DNA of 64,000 nucleotides from Lentilactobacillus raoultii (GTDB lineage: Bacteria > Bacillota > Bacilli > Lactobacillales > Lactobacillaceae). Each line of letters begins with the position of its first letter. The first letter of the stretch is position 1. The notes beneath the pieces were generated by a model, which saw nothing but the letters and a program-made list of their open reading frames with translations, was not told the DNA's origin and searched no databases. The stretch lies in assembly GCF_900411375.1 (NCBI RefSeq), contig NZ_LS422991.1, positions 62,001-126,000 on the forward strand, given 5' to 3'. Shown one piece after another: positions 45,459 to 54,261 of this stretch. The translations under genes were made by a program, and so were the position numbers.

Positions 45459-46842
45459 GATTCATTACTCCTTCTTTCATTAGTGGATGTCTTTGCCGAT
45501 ACAATTTTAAGATCTTCTGGGTCTTTTCAACCGCATGGGGGACCCCGGCTTCAGGTGACATGATTTGATCAAGTTCTTGGCGGTTTAAGTATTTAGCGAT
45601 CGTCTTATCCGAATAAAACAAGTCTTTTAATAATTGATTTTCCGAATCCGCTTTTACTCTCAACCGCACTAGAAGTTCATGAGCATCTTGACGGCCTAAT
45701 CCTTTCTTGGCCAAGGCCATCATCAATGCACCGGAATACATTGTCCCGTCTCCAAGAATAAAGTTTTCAGCCATCCGCTTGGTATTAAACTTTCCAGTTT
45801 TCAAGATGGTTGTCGCGTAATTGAGCTGGCCGGACAAATACATTGTCATTTCTGGTAACGCCACATAGATGTCCCGCCAAACCGCCGTATCTTTTTCGCC
45901 ACTAACCTGCATCGTATCATATAACAGTGGCATCTCATTTCGAATGATAGTTGACAGATTCACGATTGCTTCACACATGTAAGGTTCGCGAACCGTTGGA
46001 ATAACGGTTGATCCTTGGCGGCCCGGTGCATAGTTTTCCTGAAACTCTCCAACCTGCGTTTGGCTCATCGTCAATAAATTTTTCCCTAGTTTACCAATCA
46101 TCTGGGCAATCATTGTTAAAACATGGCAATATTCGGTAAATCGCTCACGCTGCGTGTGCCAATACATTTCCGGCACTTGCAGATCCAGCTCATCACAAAA
46201 ATCGGTTTCAACTTGGTCATAGCCATCACCAATCATGGTTGAAAGCCCATCAACTCCGGTTAAAGAACCGGCAAACGTGAAGTCTGAAAGGCTATCCAGT
46301 CGGCGCATTAAGTAATCCAGCTCATTTAAAATAATGCCCAGTTTGAATCCTAACGTTGATGGCGAACTATAAGTCCGATGCGCAATTGCCACGCTAATGG
46401 TTTTTTGATAGTTGTCTGTCAGTTCATAAAGAACGGACCCAAATTTTACCAGTTGATCCATGATAATTTTATCAGCCTGTTTTAGCTGTAACACATAGCA
46501 GGTGTCTTCCACATCTTCACTGGCAGCTCCATAATGTAAATACTGACCGCTCCCATCATGAAACAATTGTTGGGAATAGCTGACGAAACCAGCCAGAAAG
46601 TGTCCCGCCCGAGCAGCGGCCAACCTCAGCTTAGTCATGTCGTAGTTCTGAGGAATGACCCTTTCTTTAATTTCTTCATAAGCCGATAATGGGATCTTTT
46701 TATTTTTAGCCATAGCATATGCCACCGCTGTTTCAACCTGGCAAACCGTTTTTAACCGATTCTCATCCGACCAAACAGCCCGCATTCGAGCTGTCGAATA
46801 ACCGTTTTGATTAAAAATTGATCCAAGGACTTCACCACTCAT
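45442..46842 (-). CDS. Fumarase/aspartase-superfamily lyase with altered active-site motifs
   Basis: 466 aa, the normal size for adenylosuccinate lyase or carboxymuconate cycloisomerase relatives. Region 1 is intact (LHYGAASEDVEDT, residues 102-114). In region 2 the usual RTHxQ is RTYSS (Tyr158 for His). In the signature loop GSSxMPxKxNP the sequence is GSTVIPTVREP (277-287), so the Lys and Asn are lost while Ser278 stays. A canonical reaction is therefore doubtful and a different substrate likely. It overlaps gcvH-L by 17 nt. AAGGGG precedes the ATG. Substrate unknown. Confidence 0.85.
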   Translation of the reverse strand: MSGEVLGSIFNQNGYSTARMRAVWSDENRLKTVCQVETAVAYAMAKNKKIPLSAYEEIKERVIPQNYDMTKLRLAAARAGHFLAGFVSYSQQLFHDGSGQYLHYGAASEDVEDTCYVLQLKQADKIIMDQLVKFGSVLYELTDNYQKTISVAIAHRTYSSPSTLGFKLGIILNELDYLMRRLDSLSDFTFAGSLTGVDGLSTMIGDGYDQVETDFCDELDLQVPEMYWHTQRERFTEYCHVLTMIAQMIGKLGKNLLTMSQTQVGEFQENYAPGRQGSTVIPTVREPYMCEAIVNLSTIIRNEMPLLYDTMQVSGEKDTAVWRDIYVALPEMTMYLSGQLNYATTILKTGKFNTKRMAENFILGDGTMYSGALMMALAKKGLGRQDAHELLVRLRVKADSENQLLKDLFYSDKTIAKYLNRQELDQIMSPEAGVPHAVEKTQKILKLYRQRHPLMKEGVMNHGTSS

Positions 46843-47047
46843 TTAAACATTTCCCCTTCACTATTTAGAGTAATTCCAGCAAGCTGTTCATTTAGCCTAA
46901 GCGACTGACTAGTGAAAGCTCAACCATTCTACTAAATCATCCTCTGAGTCTACCCATTTGTAATCACTACTTAGCACATGATCCAGTTATCTTTATGTTA
47001 ACTCTTAGACGAAGAGTTGTCAGAAATCAGCACTAAACACGATAAAT

Positions 47048-48109
47048 TCAATTAATTGTCGACTTGTCTGCAAAGCGTTTATCAACCATCATTTTAGCCA
47101 AGGCTTCAGGTGAAATGGGCCCGATGTTACGTTCAGGGTTCCCTTGCTTAAATGCCTCCGTTAGATTGGCTAAATGATAAGGCGCGCCAACTAGTTGACG
47201 CTCAATTTCACCCAAATCGCCATTCATTTTGTTAAAATCACCAAATATTTTGGCGTGTGTAATCACCCCATCAGTTACCGAAAAACTAATTTCAACGGTA
47301 CCAACTCCGGCAAAATGTTCAGAGTGATAGTTTTGATCCGTCACTGGCGTCCCCATTACCCAACTGGGATTACCAAATTTCTTTTGGGCAGCCTTTTCAA
47401 CGGTTTGCCAATCCGTCTGATCCATTCGATAAGTTGGCACCTGATCGAGATTAGCCACTTGAAATAGATTTAGCAGGAACTGAGTTTGTAACTCCATCAG
47501 CGTGATCTGCCGATATTTTGGGCTAAAGTATGGTCTTAGGTTTGTTATCTGACTATGAACCGACTTAACACCTTTGGAAGACATTTTAGATTTCGGTGGC
47601 CGTAAAGCTTTAGCAGCTCTCTGCAAATCAACGTCCACCATTAGTGTGCCCCCAGTTGAAAACCGATGGCCAATTTTCAAAGCCGACATCCCGGAAAATT
47701 TTTTGTTAGCTACGGTGAGATCATTTCTGCCAGTCATTGCGGCTTCAACTCCCAACTTCGCTAAGGTTTGAATCGCATTTTTGGCATAATACTTAAAATC
47801 CAAATAATGATGGTGCCGATCATCATCGACAAAACAATAGGTTAAGTTACCGGGGTCAACATAGACGGCACCGCCACCGGCGCCACGTCTGGCAATCTTA
47901 ATCCCCTGCTTCTTGCAATAAGCCAGGTCGACTTCCGAGTAGATATTCTGATTAACCCCACAAATAATGATTGGGGTTTTAGGACGATAAAAGAAAATAA
48001 CCTCTTCATTTGCAAATTTTGGATTAGTTATGAAATATGTTGACAGATACTGACCAACAGCCGGTTGCTTTAAATATTGATCACCACTGGATGTATCAAC
48101 ATACAACAT
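47048..48109 (-). CDS. Lipoate-protein ligase A-like protein (LplA2 type)
   Basis: 353 aa from ATG at 48109 (AAGGGA about 10 nt upstream; ATG at 48118 is too close to it). LplA catalytic domain plus C-terminal accessory domain. The lipoate loop is unusual: RRGAGGGAVYVDPGN instead of RRxSGGGAVYHDxGN found in the other copy at 60796. GRNDLTVANKKFSGMSA and KGVKSVHSQITNL are family hallmarks. It lies 205 bp upstream of the lyase-gcvH-L pair on the same strand, suggesting it charges that carrier. A cre-like sequence lies before it. Confidence 0.88.
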   Translation of the reverse strand: MLYVDTSSGDQYLKQPAVGQYLSTYFITNPKFANEEVIFFYRPKTPIIICGVNQNIYSEVDLAYCKKQGIKIARRGAGGGAVYVDPGNLTYCFVDDDRHHHYLDFKYYAKNAIQTLAKLGVEAAMTGRNDLTVANKKFSGMSALKIGHRFSTGGTLMVDVDLQRAAKALRPPKSKMSSKGVKSVHSQITNLRPYFSPKYRQITLMELQTQFLLNLFQVANLDQVPTYRMDQTDWQTVEKAAQKKFGNPSWVMGTPVTDQNYHSEHFAGVGTVEISFSVTDGVITHAKIFGDFNKMNGDLGEIERQLVGAPYHLANLTEAFKQGNPERNIGPISPEALAKMMVDKRFADKSTIN

Positions 48110-48136
48110 GCTTACCATTTCCCTTCAATTGTCGCT

Positions 48137-48152
48137 AGCGAAAACGTTTTTT
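48137..48152. promoter_or_regulatory. Possible cre-like site before the LplA-like gene
   Basis: GCGAAAACGTTTTTTC resembles the cre core TGAAAACGTTTTCA with about three mismatches at the edges, and follows a TATACT (-10-like, minus strand, 48164-48159). Confidence 0.3.
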
Positions 48153-48257
48153 CTTACAGTATAACAAAAAAGCGTTTTACCGGTAACTCATTCCGACAAA
48201 ACACTCATCTAATCATAAAGGTTAAAACAACCCGCTTCATTAACAATATTAGTTAGC

Positions 48258-48950
48258 CTACTGCGCTGATTTACTTGGCTGCTTCAACTGCAGCTTGCCA
48301 TCCATAATCTCATAAACTTTATCGGCAAATTCCATTAATCGCACATCATGAGTGACCACAACAACAGCTTTTTGGCGTGTATCAGCCAGTTCCTTAAACA
48401 ATTTGCCGACTTCTACCACCCGAGCTGAATCAAGGGCTGCAGTTGGTTCATCCGCCAAAACAATTTCAGGATTCGCGTACAAAGCTCTCGCGATAGCAAC
48501 TCGTTGTGTCTGACCGCCTGAAAGTTCACCCGGAAACTTATTAACCAGGTCTTCAATCCCTAATTGTGCCAGAAGATCTTTAAGTTCAGTATCATTAAGA
48601 TTTCCCTTGGGTTTAACTTTCCTAACAAATGCCAGTTGTTCCTTTACTTTGAGATAGGGCACCAACGAATACGATTGCAGGACAAAGCCGACGTGGTTGA
48701 GCCTTAACTTGTCACGTTGCTTTTTGCTCAATTGATCAACGGATTGATTTTCAACAATTACCTCACCGGAAGAAGGGGTTTGTAACCCACCTGCAATGGT
48801 GAGAAACGTACTCTTACCGGATCCTGATGGACCGATTACTAAAATCAACTGTCCCCGCTCAGCAGAAAAGTTAACATTTTTTAAAACGTGAACTCGACTA
48901 ATACCGGTGCCAAAATATTTATTAATGTTTTTTAATTCAATTACTGACAT
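48258..48950 (-). CDS. ABC transporter ATP-binding protein (MacB/LolD type)
   Basis: 230 aa. Walker A GPSGSGKST, Q-loop VLQSYSLVPYL, signature [15 protein letters not shown], Walker B IVLADEPTAAL and switch His VVVTHD. The short DevA/MacB type partners FtsX-like permeases. It follows two homologous permease genes; its GGAGG ribosome binding site forms the last codons of the preceding permease gene. The set is controlled by a TetR-type repressor at the operon's start, so an export pump for a toxic or signalling compound is likely. Confidence 0.93.
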   Translation of the reverse strand: MSVIELKNINKYFGTGISRVHVLKNVNFSAERGQLILVIGPSGSGKSTFLTIAGGLQTPSSGEVIVENQSVDQLSKKQRDKLRLNHVGFVLQSYSLVPYLKVKEQLAFVRKVKPKGNLNDTELKDLLAQLGIEDLVNKFPGELSGGQTQRVAIARALYANPEIVLADEPTAALDSARVVEVGKLFKELADTRQKAVVVVTHDVRLMEFADKVYEIMDGKLQLKQPSKSAQ

Positions 48951-48954
48951 TTAT

Positions 48955-50019
48955 TTAACCTCCAATTACTTGTACAGGGTCCACTGTGGCAATCTTCCGG
49001 GCTGGAATTGCGGCACCAATTACACCCATTAGCAGCAAGCCAATGCCCATCATCGAAAGTCCGGGAACGTTGAAGGCCATCGGCACTCCAAACGGAATCA
49101 GGTTTGCGGTCACCATTGTTAAGATCGCACCAATTACAATTCCAGCTGCCATTAAAATTAAAGACTGACTAATAATCGTTCTCACAAGCGTTGCTGCCGG
49201 AATTCCCTGAGCCCTCAAAACGGCATAGGTCGGCAACGCTTGAATTGTCAAAATGTATAGAAAAACGGCAATAATCACCAAAGAAATGATCATCAAAAAG
49301 CCAATCATAAAATCAAAAGTTGTATTTTGAGCGGTATAACCCGGCAGCTTAGAAATAAAATCATCATTGGAATAGGTTTTCAAATTCTTACTATGCGTTT
49401 TAAAGTTTGCAGTTTTCGAAACAATTGCACTACCTGCCAGTTGATTTCCCGGCACACTTCGCAAATTCTGCCAGACACTAAGAGCACCATAAGCAACCGG
49501 AGCAACACTAAGCTTGGCATTTTTAACGAACCCCACAATTCGATATTTTGTGGCAGCTGAATTAAATGTCACCCGATCACCCAACCGGTAACCATCCTGT
49601 TTAAACTGTTGGTCAACAACAATTTCATGACTATTTTTTGCTTTTCGCCCATTAATCAAATCAAGATTTTTAGCAATATATTGACTTTTATTTAAACCAA
49701 TGAACGAAGCCGATTCCTTTTTACGTTGATGATGCTTCACCACCATTGATGCTTGACCAATTACGGCTTGATTTTTTGTTAATTTTGCCCGTTTAACCTC
49801 TTTGTTTGTTAACGTTGATTGTGACAAATTAACGTCGGCATCCCGATTTAAAACAATACTTTTAGCGTGCCATGATTTAACTGCCTGCGTATTTTCACCA
49901 GCTAAGCCGGTCGCTAACCCTGATAGAATAAAAATCAGGTAGGTGATCAATACAATCATCGCAACAATTAAAGCGTATCGTAATTTCTCATGACGAATTT
50001 CTTTTAAAGCCAAGTACAT
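48955..50019 (-). CDS. FtsX-like ABC permease (copy 2)
   Basis: 354 aa from ATG at 50019 (AAAGGGGG 10 nt upstream). One N-terminal helix (YALIVAMIVLITYLIFILSG), an extracellular MacB-like domain (about 45-230) and three C-terminal helices, as in DevC/FtsX permeases. The first 60 residues and the last 100 are almost the same as in the upstream copy at 50116, with more changes in the extracellular domain. The pair would make a heterodimeric pump with the ATPase at 48258. Confidence 0.9.
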   Translation of the reverse strand: MYLALKEIRHEKLRYALIVAMIVLITYLIFILSGLATGLAGENTQAVKSWHAKSIVLNRDADVNLSQSTLTNKEVKRAKLTKNQAVIGQASMVVKHHQRKKESASFIGLNKSQYIAKNLDLINGRKAKNSHEIVVDQQFKQDGYRLGDRVTFNSAATKYRIVGFVKNAKLSVAPVAYGALSVWQNLRSVPGNQLAGSAIVSKTANFKTHSKNLKTYSNDDFISKLPGYTAQNTTFDFMIGFLMIISLVIIAVFLYILTIQALPTYAVLRAQGIPAATLVRTIISQSLILMAAGIVIGAILTMVTANLIPFGVPMAFNVPGLSMMGIGLLLMGVIGAAIPARKIATVDPVQVIGG

Positions 50020-50115
50020 TGAGGGATCCCCCTTTCTCACTTTGCAATTAAATCCAAAATATACCGTAACTCCCTGTTAAACTCAATTAAGAAAACTGAT
50101 GTCAAAGCGGTCACA

Positions 50116-51177
50116 TTATCCAATTACCTGAACTGGATCAACTGTTGCAATCTTTCGAGCTGGGATAGCGGCACCAATAAGCCCCATTAAAAGCAAACCA
50201 ACTGCCATTATCGATAAGAATGGGACGTTGAACGCCATTGGAACGCCGAATGGAATCAGGTTCGCAGTAATTAGTGTAAAGACCGCTCCCATCGCAATCC
50301 CAGCTGCCATTAAAATTAAGGATTGACTGATAATGTTTTTAACCAGAACAGCCGATGGAATCCCTTGAGCTCGAAGAACTGCATACGTTGGTAGTGCTTG
50401 AATCGTCAGAATATATAGAAAAACGGCAATAATAACTAGTGAGATAACCATTAAAAATCCAATCATAAAGCCAAAAGTCGTGTTCTCAGCTGAATATCCC
50501 GGCAGCTTCGAAATAACATAACTATTGGAGTAAGTTTTTAGGGCTTTATCAGACACCTTAAAGTTTGCGGTTTTCGAGATAATTGCACTCCCAGCTAATT
50601 GACCGCCCGGTATATTTCTTAAGGCCCGCCAATTTTTTAAAGATCCATAAACAGCTGGTGCCACGTTCAATTTTGAGTCCTTCACAAAACCAACAATTTT
50701 ATACTTGGTGGATGAGGAATTGAACTTAACTTGATCGCCCAATTTGTAGCCATCCAATTTGAATTGTTGATCAACCACAACCTCATGATTGTGACGAACT
50801 TTTCGACCGCTATATGGCGTTAAATTTTTAGCAATATATTGATTTTTGTTCAGTCCAACAAATTGAGCTGATTCCTTTTTTCGATCACTGTGTTTAACAA
50901 CAACTGGTGCCAGACCAATTAGTGACTGTTTTTTTGTTAAATTAGCTTTTTTTAGTTGGTCCTTAGTGATATTTGATTGTGATAAATTAACATTGGCATC
51001 CCGATTTAGCACGATGCTTTTAGCATCCCACGAGTCAATTGCCTCCGTATTTTCACCAGCCAAGCCCGTCGCCAAGCTCGATAAGATAAAAATCAAATAA
51101 GTAATTAACACGATCATTGCAACGATTAACGCGTAACGCAGCTTTTCATGTCGAATTTCCTTCAACGCTAAATACAT
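50116..51177 (-). CDS. FtsX-like ABC permease (copy 1)
   Basis: 353 aa with the same start MYLALKEIRHEKLRYALIVA and the same ending KIATVDPVQVIG as the next gene; clearly a tandem duplicate. Four membrane helices, extracellular domain between the first and second. Ribosome binding site GGGGGA lies in the end of the TetR gene, 3 nt apart. About 95 bp separate it from copy 2. Export function with the shared ATPase is inferred from family; substrate unknown. Confidence 0.9.
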   Translation of the reverse strand: MYLALKEIRHEKLRYALIVAMIVLITYLIFILSSLATGLAGENTEAIDSWDAKSIVLNRDANVNLSQSNITKDQLKKANLTKKQSLIGLAPVVVKHSDRKKESAQFVGLNKNQYIAKNLTPYSGRKVRHNHEVVVDQQFKLDGYKLGDQVKFNSSSTKYKIVGFVKDSKLNVAPAVYGSLKNWRALRNIPGGQLAGSAIISKTANFKVSDKALKTYSNSYVISKLPGYSAENTTFGFMIGFLMVISLVIIAVFLYILTIQALPTYAVLRAQGIPSAVLVKNIISQSLILMAAGIAMGAVFTLITANLIPFGVPMAFNVPFLSIMAVGLLLMGLIGAAIPARKIATVDPVQVIG

Positions 51178-51180
51178 GAA

Positions 51181-51702
51181 TCAATCCCCCTTTTGTGTCA
51201 ATAGCTGTAACACCCCATGTAATCGTTTCAATGATAAGTCCTTTTGATCAGGATTTAACAAAATTTGCTTGATTACCTGATGACTCAATACCATTGCTGC
51301 CCATTGTCGCCCTTGCAGACGACTATCGTCAAAATTGTCATCAATCAAAGATTCGTTCCTTCTGAGATGCATTTTGATCAAGTTTAGATAATCGCTTTTG
51401 GCAACTCCATCAACGAACGAAGTCACCTGGCTCAAGAAAAATTCCGGATCAAACTGGTCACTGGCAACTTCCTGATTAACCTGAACGTGAATATCCTTCA
51501 TCGCCACCCCGTAAATATAGCGGTAGGCATCTTTTAAATCATCAAAGTATTTATAAAACGCCCCTCGCGCGATGCCGGCCTGTTTAACAATCGGCGCCAC
51601 CTCGGCTTCAGCCAATGGCCGACTTGAAAATTCATCAATTAGCGCCTTTCTGATCCGAGCCTGCTTCTCATCATTTAAATTAAGAAAAGTTGTTGATACC
51701 AT
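51181..51702 (-). CDS. TetR/AcrR-family transcriptional regulator
   Basis: 173 aa. N-terminal HTH (AEAEVAPIVKQAGIARGAFYKYFDDLKDAYRYIYG) and an all-helical ligand domain. First gene of the operon with two permeases and an ATPase, 3 nt from the first permease. Two copies of a 13-bp palindrome flank its promoter, one overlapping the -35 and one after the -10, so it most likely represses its own operon until a transported compound binds. Start ATG at 51702 with GGAGG upstream. Confidence 0.92.
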   Translation of the reverse strand: MVSTTFLNLNDEKQARIRKALIDEFSSRPLAEAEVAPIVKQAGIARGAFYKYFDDLKDAYRYIYGVAMKDIHVQVNQEVASDQFDPEFFLSQVTSFVDGVAKSDYLNLIKMHLRRNESLIDDNFDDSRLQGRQWAAMVLSHQVIKQILLNPDQKDLSLKRLHGVLQLLTQKGD

Positions 51703-51719
51703 CAGATTTCCTCCTCGTA

Positions 51720-51732
51720 TGACACTGTGTCA
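51720..51732. promoter_or_regulatory. TetR operator, downstream copy
   Basis: Perfect palindrome TGACACTGTGTCA, between the -10 and the start codon of the TetR gene; differs from the upstream copy only at the central base. Confidence 0.85.
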
Positions 51733-51748
51733 TTCAATTGTTAAATTG

Positions 51749-51777
51749 AGTATAGCAGTTAGGTGACACGGTGTCAA
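51749..51777 (-). promoter_or_regulatory. Promoter of the TetR/ABC operon
   Basis: Minus-strand consensus TTGACA (51777-51772), 17-bp spacer and TATACT (51754-51749). The -35 lies inside the upstream operator. Confidence 0.88.
51764..51776. promoter_or_regulatory. TetR operator, upstream copy
   Basis: Palindrome TGACACGGTGTCA overlapping the -35. Centre-to-centre distance to the other copy is 44 bp, about four helical turns, so two dimers could bind on one face. Confidence 0.85.
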
Positions 51778-51842
51778 CTTCAAAGCTTAACCAATTCAAA
51801 AAAGCAGTGTCCTGCCGAATTGCATCGACTGAACGCTGCTTA

Positions 51843-52166
51843 CTAATCATTCTGAGAAAATCGCCGTTTAAGTTTCTCTTCACTGGCAACCATTAACTGT
51901 TCCGGATCAACGCCAAACTTACCGCATAAGATGAGCACCTGATCCATTGTATCAGCCAATTCTTCCACCAGATTTGCCCGTAACTCGGGTGGCGTTTTCA
52001 CTTTTTCGCCTGGATGATCCCGACCAATTTCGATTGCCCGAATTGCTCGGGATAATTCCCCCACCTCTTCTGTTAAAAAATTCACTCGAATAGCAGGTGG
52101 ATATTGATACCAATTTCGCTGCCGATAAAAATCAATTAGCCAACTGGTATGTTCTGAAAGTTTCAA
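51843..52166 (-). CDS. MazG-like nucleotide pyrophosphohydrolase
   Basis: 107 aa from TTG at 52166, placed about 10 nt after AAGGAG; a longer frame from 52187 would overlap that site. Small all-alpha NTP-PPase: NFLTEEVGELSRAIRAIE (EExxE metal motif) and NLVEELADTMDQVLILC (ExxD), the four acidic Mg ligands of MazG/dUTPase-like enzymes. Such proteins remove damaged or excess nucleotides. Monocistronic. Confidence 0.85.
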   Translation of the reverse strand: MKLSEHTSWLIDFYRQRNWYQYPPAIRVNFLTEEVGELSRAIRAIEIGRDHPGEKVKTPPELRANLVEELADTMDQVLILCGKFGVDPEQLMVASEEKLKRRFSQND

Positions 52167-52256
52167 TATTTTACAGCTCCTTTTCAAATCAACCGTTAAA
52201 TCTTATTTTCTTGATGTTACGGGCACACTTTTAACTGCTAAAACAACTGATAGTCG

Positions 52257-53339
52257 TTAATATCGACTTGTCGATCTCATTAATTCCGGATTGCGATTAG
52301 TCAGAAGCATCGCATGCCCGGTGTGATCAAAGGTGAGGCCTTCAAATTCCCGTCCTGAATGAAACCGGGTATATTTGATATCACTCGGCTTTAAATGCCC
52401 ATTTCCATATGTCTTACGAGCTGGCAAAGTCTGAACCGAGTCATCGGAAACCAGGTACAGCCGACCATTGTGAGCATTATAACCAATAGCCTGTTCATGG
52501 GTGCCAGTCCGTTTCCTCAACAATTGCTTGGTGAGTGACACCTTAACTGAATGCTCGCCAAAAATTCCCCGATAAAGCTTAACCTTATTGTTGGAAGTCT
52601 CCCACCAGTAAGCATGGCCCGAATGATCAAATGTCAGATTATGCCCAGCTGGCACGTTTGCCCCATGATGATTCATGGAAAATTGAATGATCTTTTCCGG
52701 TTTCAACTTTGAGGGACTGATTTTTTGAATGGTGGCTCGAGTGGTTGGCTTCATGTCTGCTCTATCCCGCCACATCCATAAAGAATGGTGCTTTTGGTCA
52801 TAAGCCAAAGATTGCCCGTGACCAACAGTAAATTGCGGCCCAACTCGCATCCCAGCGGCTGGCCGTGTGCCAAGGGCGGCCTGTACTGAGCCAAGAGACA
52901 TTTGATTTAATTTATTGAGATCATAACGAACGATAAAGCCCTTTCCAATTGTGTTGTGTGGTGCATAAAGCGCGAACAAATAGTTTCCTGTAACCACTGC
53001 AGCTTGTGGATTTGTCATATCATAGATTGATTTACCCAGCGCTGTATGTGTGACTGGTAATAGGTACTTCGTTCGAAATGCCCACTTTACTCCGCTGACA
53101 CTTTTTAGCGTATCGACGTCATTTGGATTTTTTGACCAAGCATAATTTAAAGGTGCTTTAACAAAGTGGACATTCCGATTATTGAGCGTTCGCAAACTAC
53201 TGCTTGGATACTGCATCAATGCGTTGCTGTGCTGAACACGAAGAGTCGCATTTGCAACTATCACCCCTGAAATAGCCAAGCCCATTCCGATAATCCCCAA
53301 AAGCAAACTTTTAAATTTCAAAACCTTACCCCACTTCAT
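52257..53339 (-). CDS. Secreted protein of unknown family, copy A
   Basis: About 360 aa with an N-terminal signal sequence or anchor (KFKSLLLGIIGMGLAISGVI then VANA). Start is ATG at 53339 or TTG at 53321, the latter better placed after GTGGGGTAAGG. The mature part is rich in H, R and aromatic residues with repeated beta-type patterns: FRTKYLLPVTH, VGHGQSLAYDQKHHSLWMWRD, AGHNLTFDHSGHAYWW and GREFEGLTFDHTGHA. These are shared with the gene at 57586, so they are paralogues; about five blade-like repeats suggest a beta-propeller. No enzyme motif is recognised. Divergent from the ABC genes. Confidence 0.8.
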   Translation of the reverse strand: MKWGKVLKFKSLLLGIIGMGLAISGVIVANATLRVQHSNALMQYPSSSLRTLNNRNVHFVKAPLNYAWSKNPNDVDTLKSVSGVKWAFRTKYLLPVTHTALGKSIYDMTNPQAAVVTGNYLFALYAPHNTIGKGFIVRYDLNKLNQMSLGSVQAALGTRPAAGMRVGPQFTVGHGQSLAYDQKHHSLWMWRDRADMKPTTRATIQKISPSKLKPEKIIQFSMNHHGANVPAGHNLTFDHSGHAYWWETSNNKVKLYRGIFGEHSVKVSLTKQLLRKRTGTHEQAIGYNAHNGRLYLVSDDSVQTLPARKTYGNGHLKPSDIKYTRFHSGREFEGLTFDHTGHAMLLTNRNPELMRSTSRY

Positions 53340-53547
53340 CCTAAATTTTGATCGCAATCATGACTAATTTAATTTTATCTCTAATTCAGCCTAATTTAAC
53401 AAAAGAAAAAATGCCAGCTCAAATAATCAAGAAGTGATGATTTTTAAGTGAAAATTCTGATTTAAGCTAAACTAACGATTGCCAATTCTATCAAAACTAC
53501 TCATACTAAGGATAATAGCGTAAGCGGATTCAATTGGAGGGATTTAT

Positions 53548-54249
53548 TTGGCTTACATTGAACTAAAACACGAATTTAAAAAATACCAAATGGGTGATAC
53601 CGAAATCGTCGCTAACAACGACATTAGCTTTCAGATTAACGAAGGGTCGTTAACCGTGATCTTAGGACCAAGTGGCGCTGGGAAATCCACCGTTTTGAAT
53701 ATTCTCGGTGGCATGGACAGCCCCACCAGCGGTGAAATTCTGGTTGACGGCACCGACATTGCTCAGTTTAATAACAAGCAATTGACCAAATATCGACGGG
53801 ATGATGTCGGTTTCGTTTTTCAGTTCTATAATTTGATCCCTAATTTGTCGACACTGGAAAACATCGAACTGGCTACTTCAATTGTCAAAAACGGCTTGGA
53901 TCCTGCCCAAGTCCTTCGAGAGGTCGGCCTCAGCAATCGCCTGGATAATTTCCCTTCTCAGTTGTCAGGCGGTGAGCAGCAACGGGTCGCCATCGCCCGG
54001 GCATTGGCTAAAAATCCTAAACTGTTACTATGTGATGAGCCAACGGGGGCCCTGGATTACACCACTGGCAAACAAATTTTATCGCTACTCAGCGACGCCA
54101 GCAAAACTTTTCATAAAACTGTCATCATCATTACCCACAACTCAGAGATTGCTAAAATGGCCGATCGGGTTATCCACATCAACGATGCAAAAGTCCGTTC
54201 CGTAACTGATAATCCATCACCAATCCCAATTGCCGACATTGAATGGTAG
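53548..54249 (+). CDS. ABC transporter ATP-binding protein
   Basis: 233 aa, TTG start with GGAGGG 7 nt upstream. Walker [11 protein letters not shown]-loop [10 protein letters not shown], signature [15 protein letters not shown], Walker [12 protein letters not shown], switch VIIITHN. This subtype (MacB/LolD, TGALD motif) works with FtsX-domain permeases; the permease follows after 12 nt. Located between two secreted paralogues on both sides, which may be substrates or partners of the pump. Confidence 0.93.
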   Translation: MAYIELKHEFKKYQMGDTEIVANNDISFQINEGSLTVILGPSGAGKSTVLNILGGMDSPTSGEILVDGTDIAQFNNKQLTKYRRDDVGFVFQFYNLIPNLSTLENIELATSIVKNGLDPAQVLREVGLSNRLDNFPSQLSGGEQQRVAIARALAKNPKLLLCDEPTGALDYTTGKQILSLLSDASKTFHKTVIIITHNSEIAKMADRVIHINDAKVRSVTDNPSPIPIADIEW

Positions 54250-54261
54250 GGAGGTGAAAAA

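Noticed and set aside
44492-48118. Complete SirTM lipoylation/ADP-ribosylation operon
   Set aside because: No sirtuin gene, no flavin-dependent partner genes and no zinc-type macrodomain are present; only part of the set is matched.
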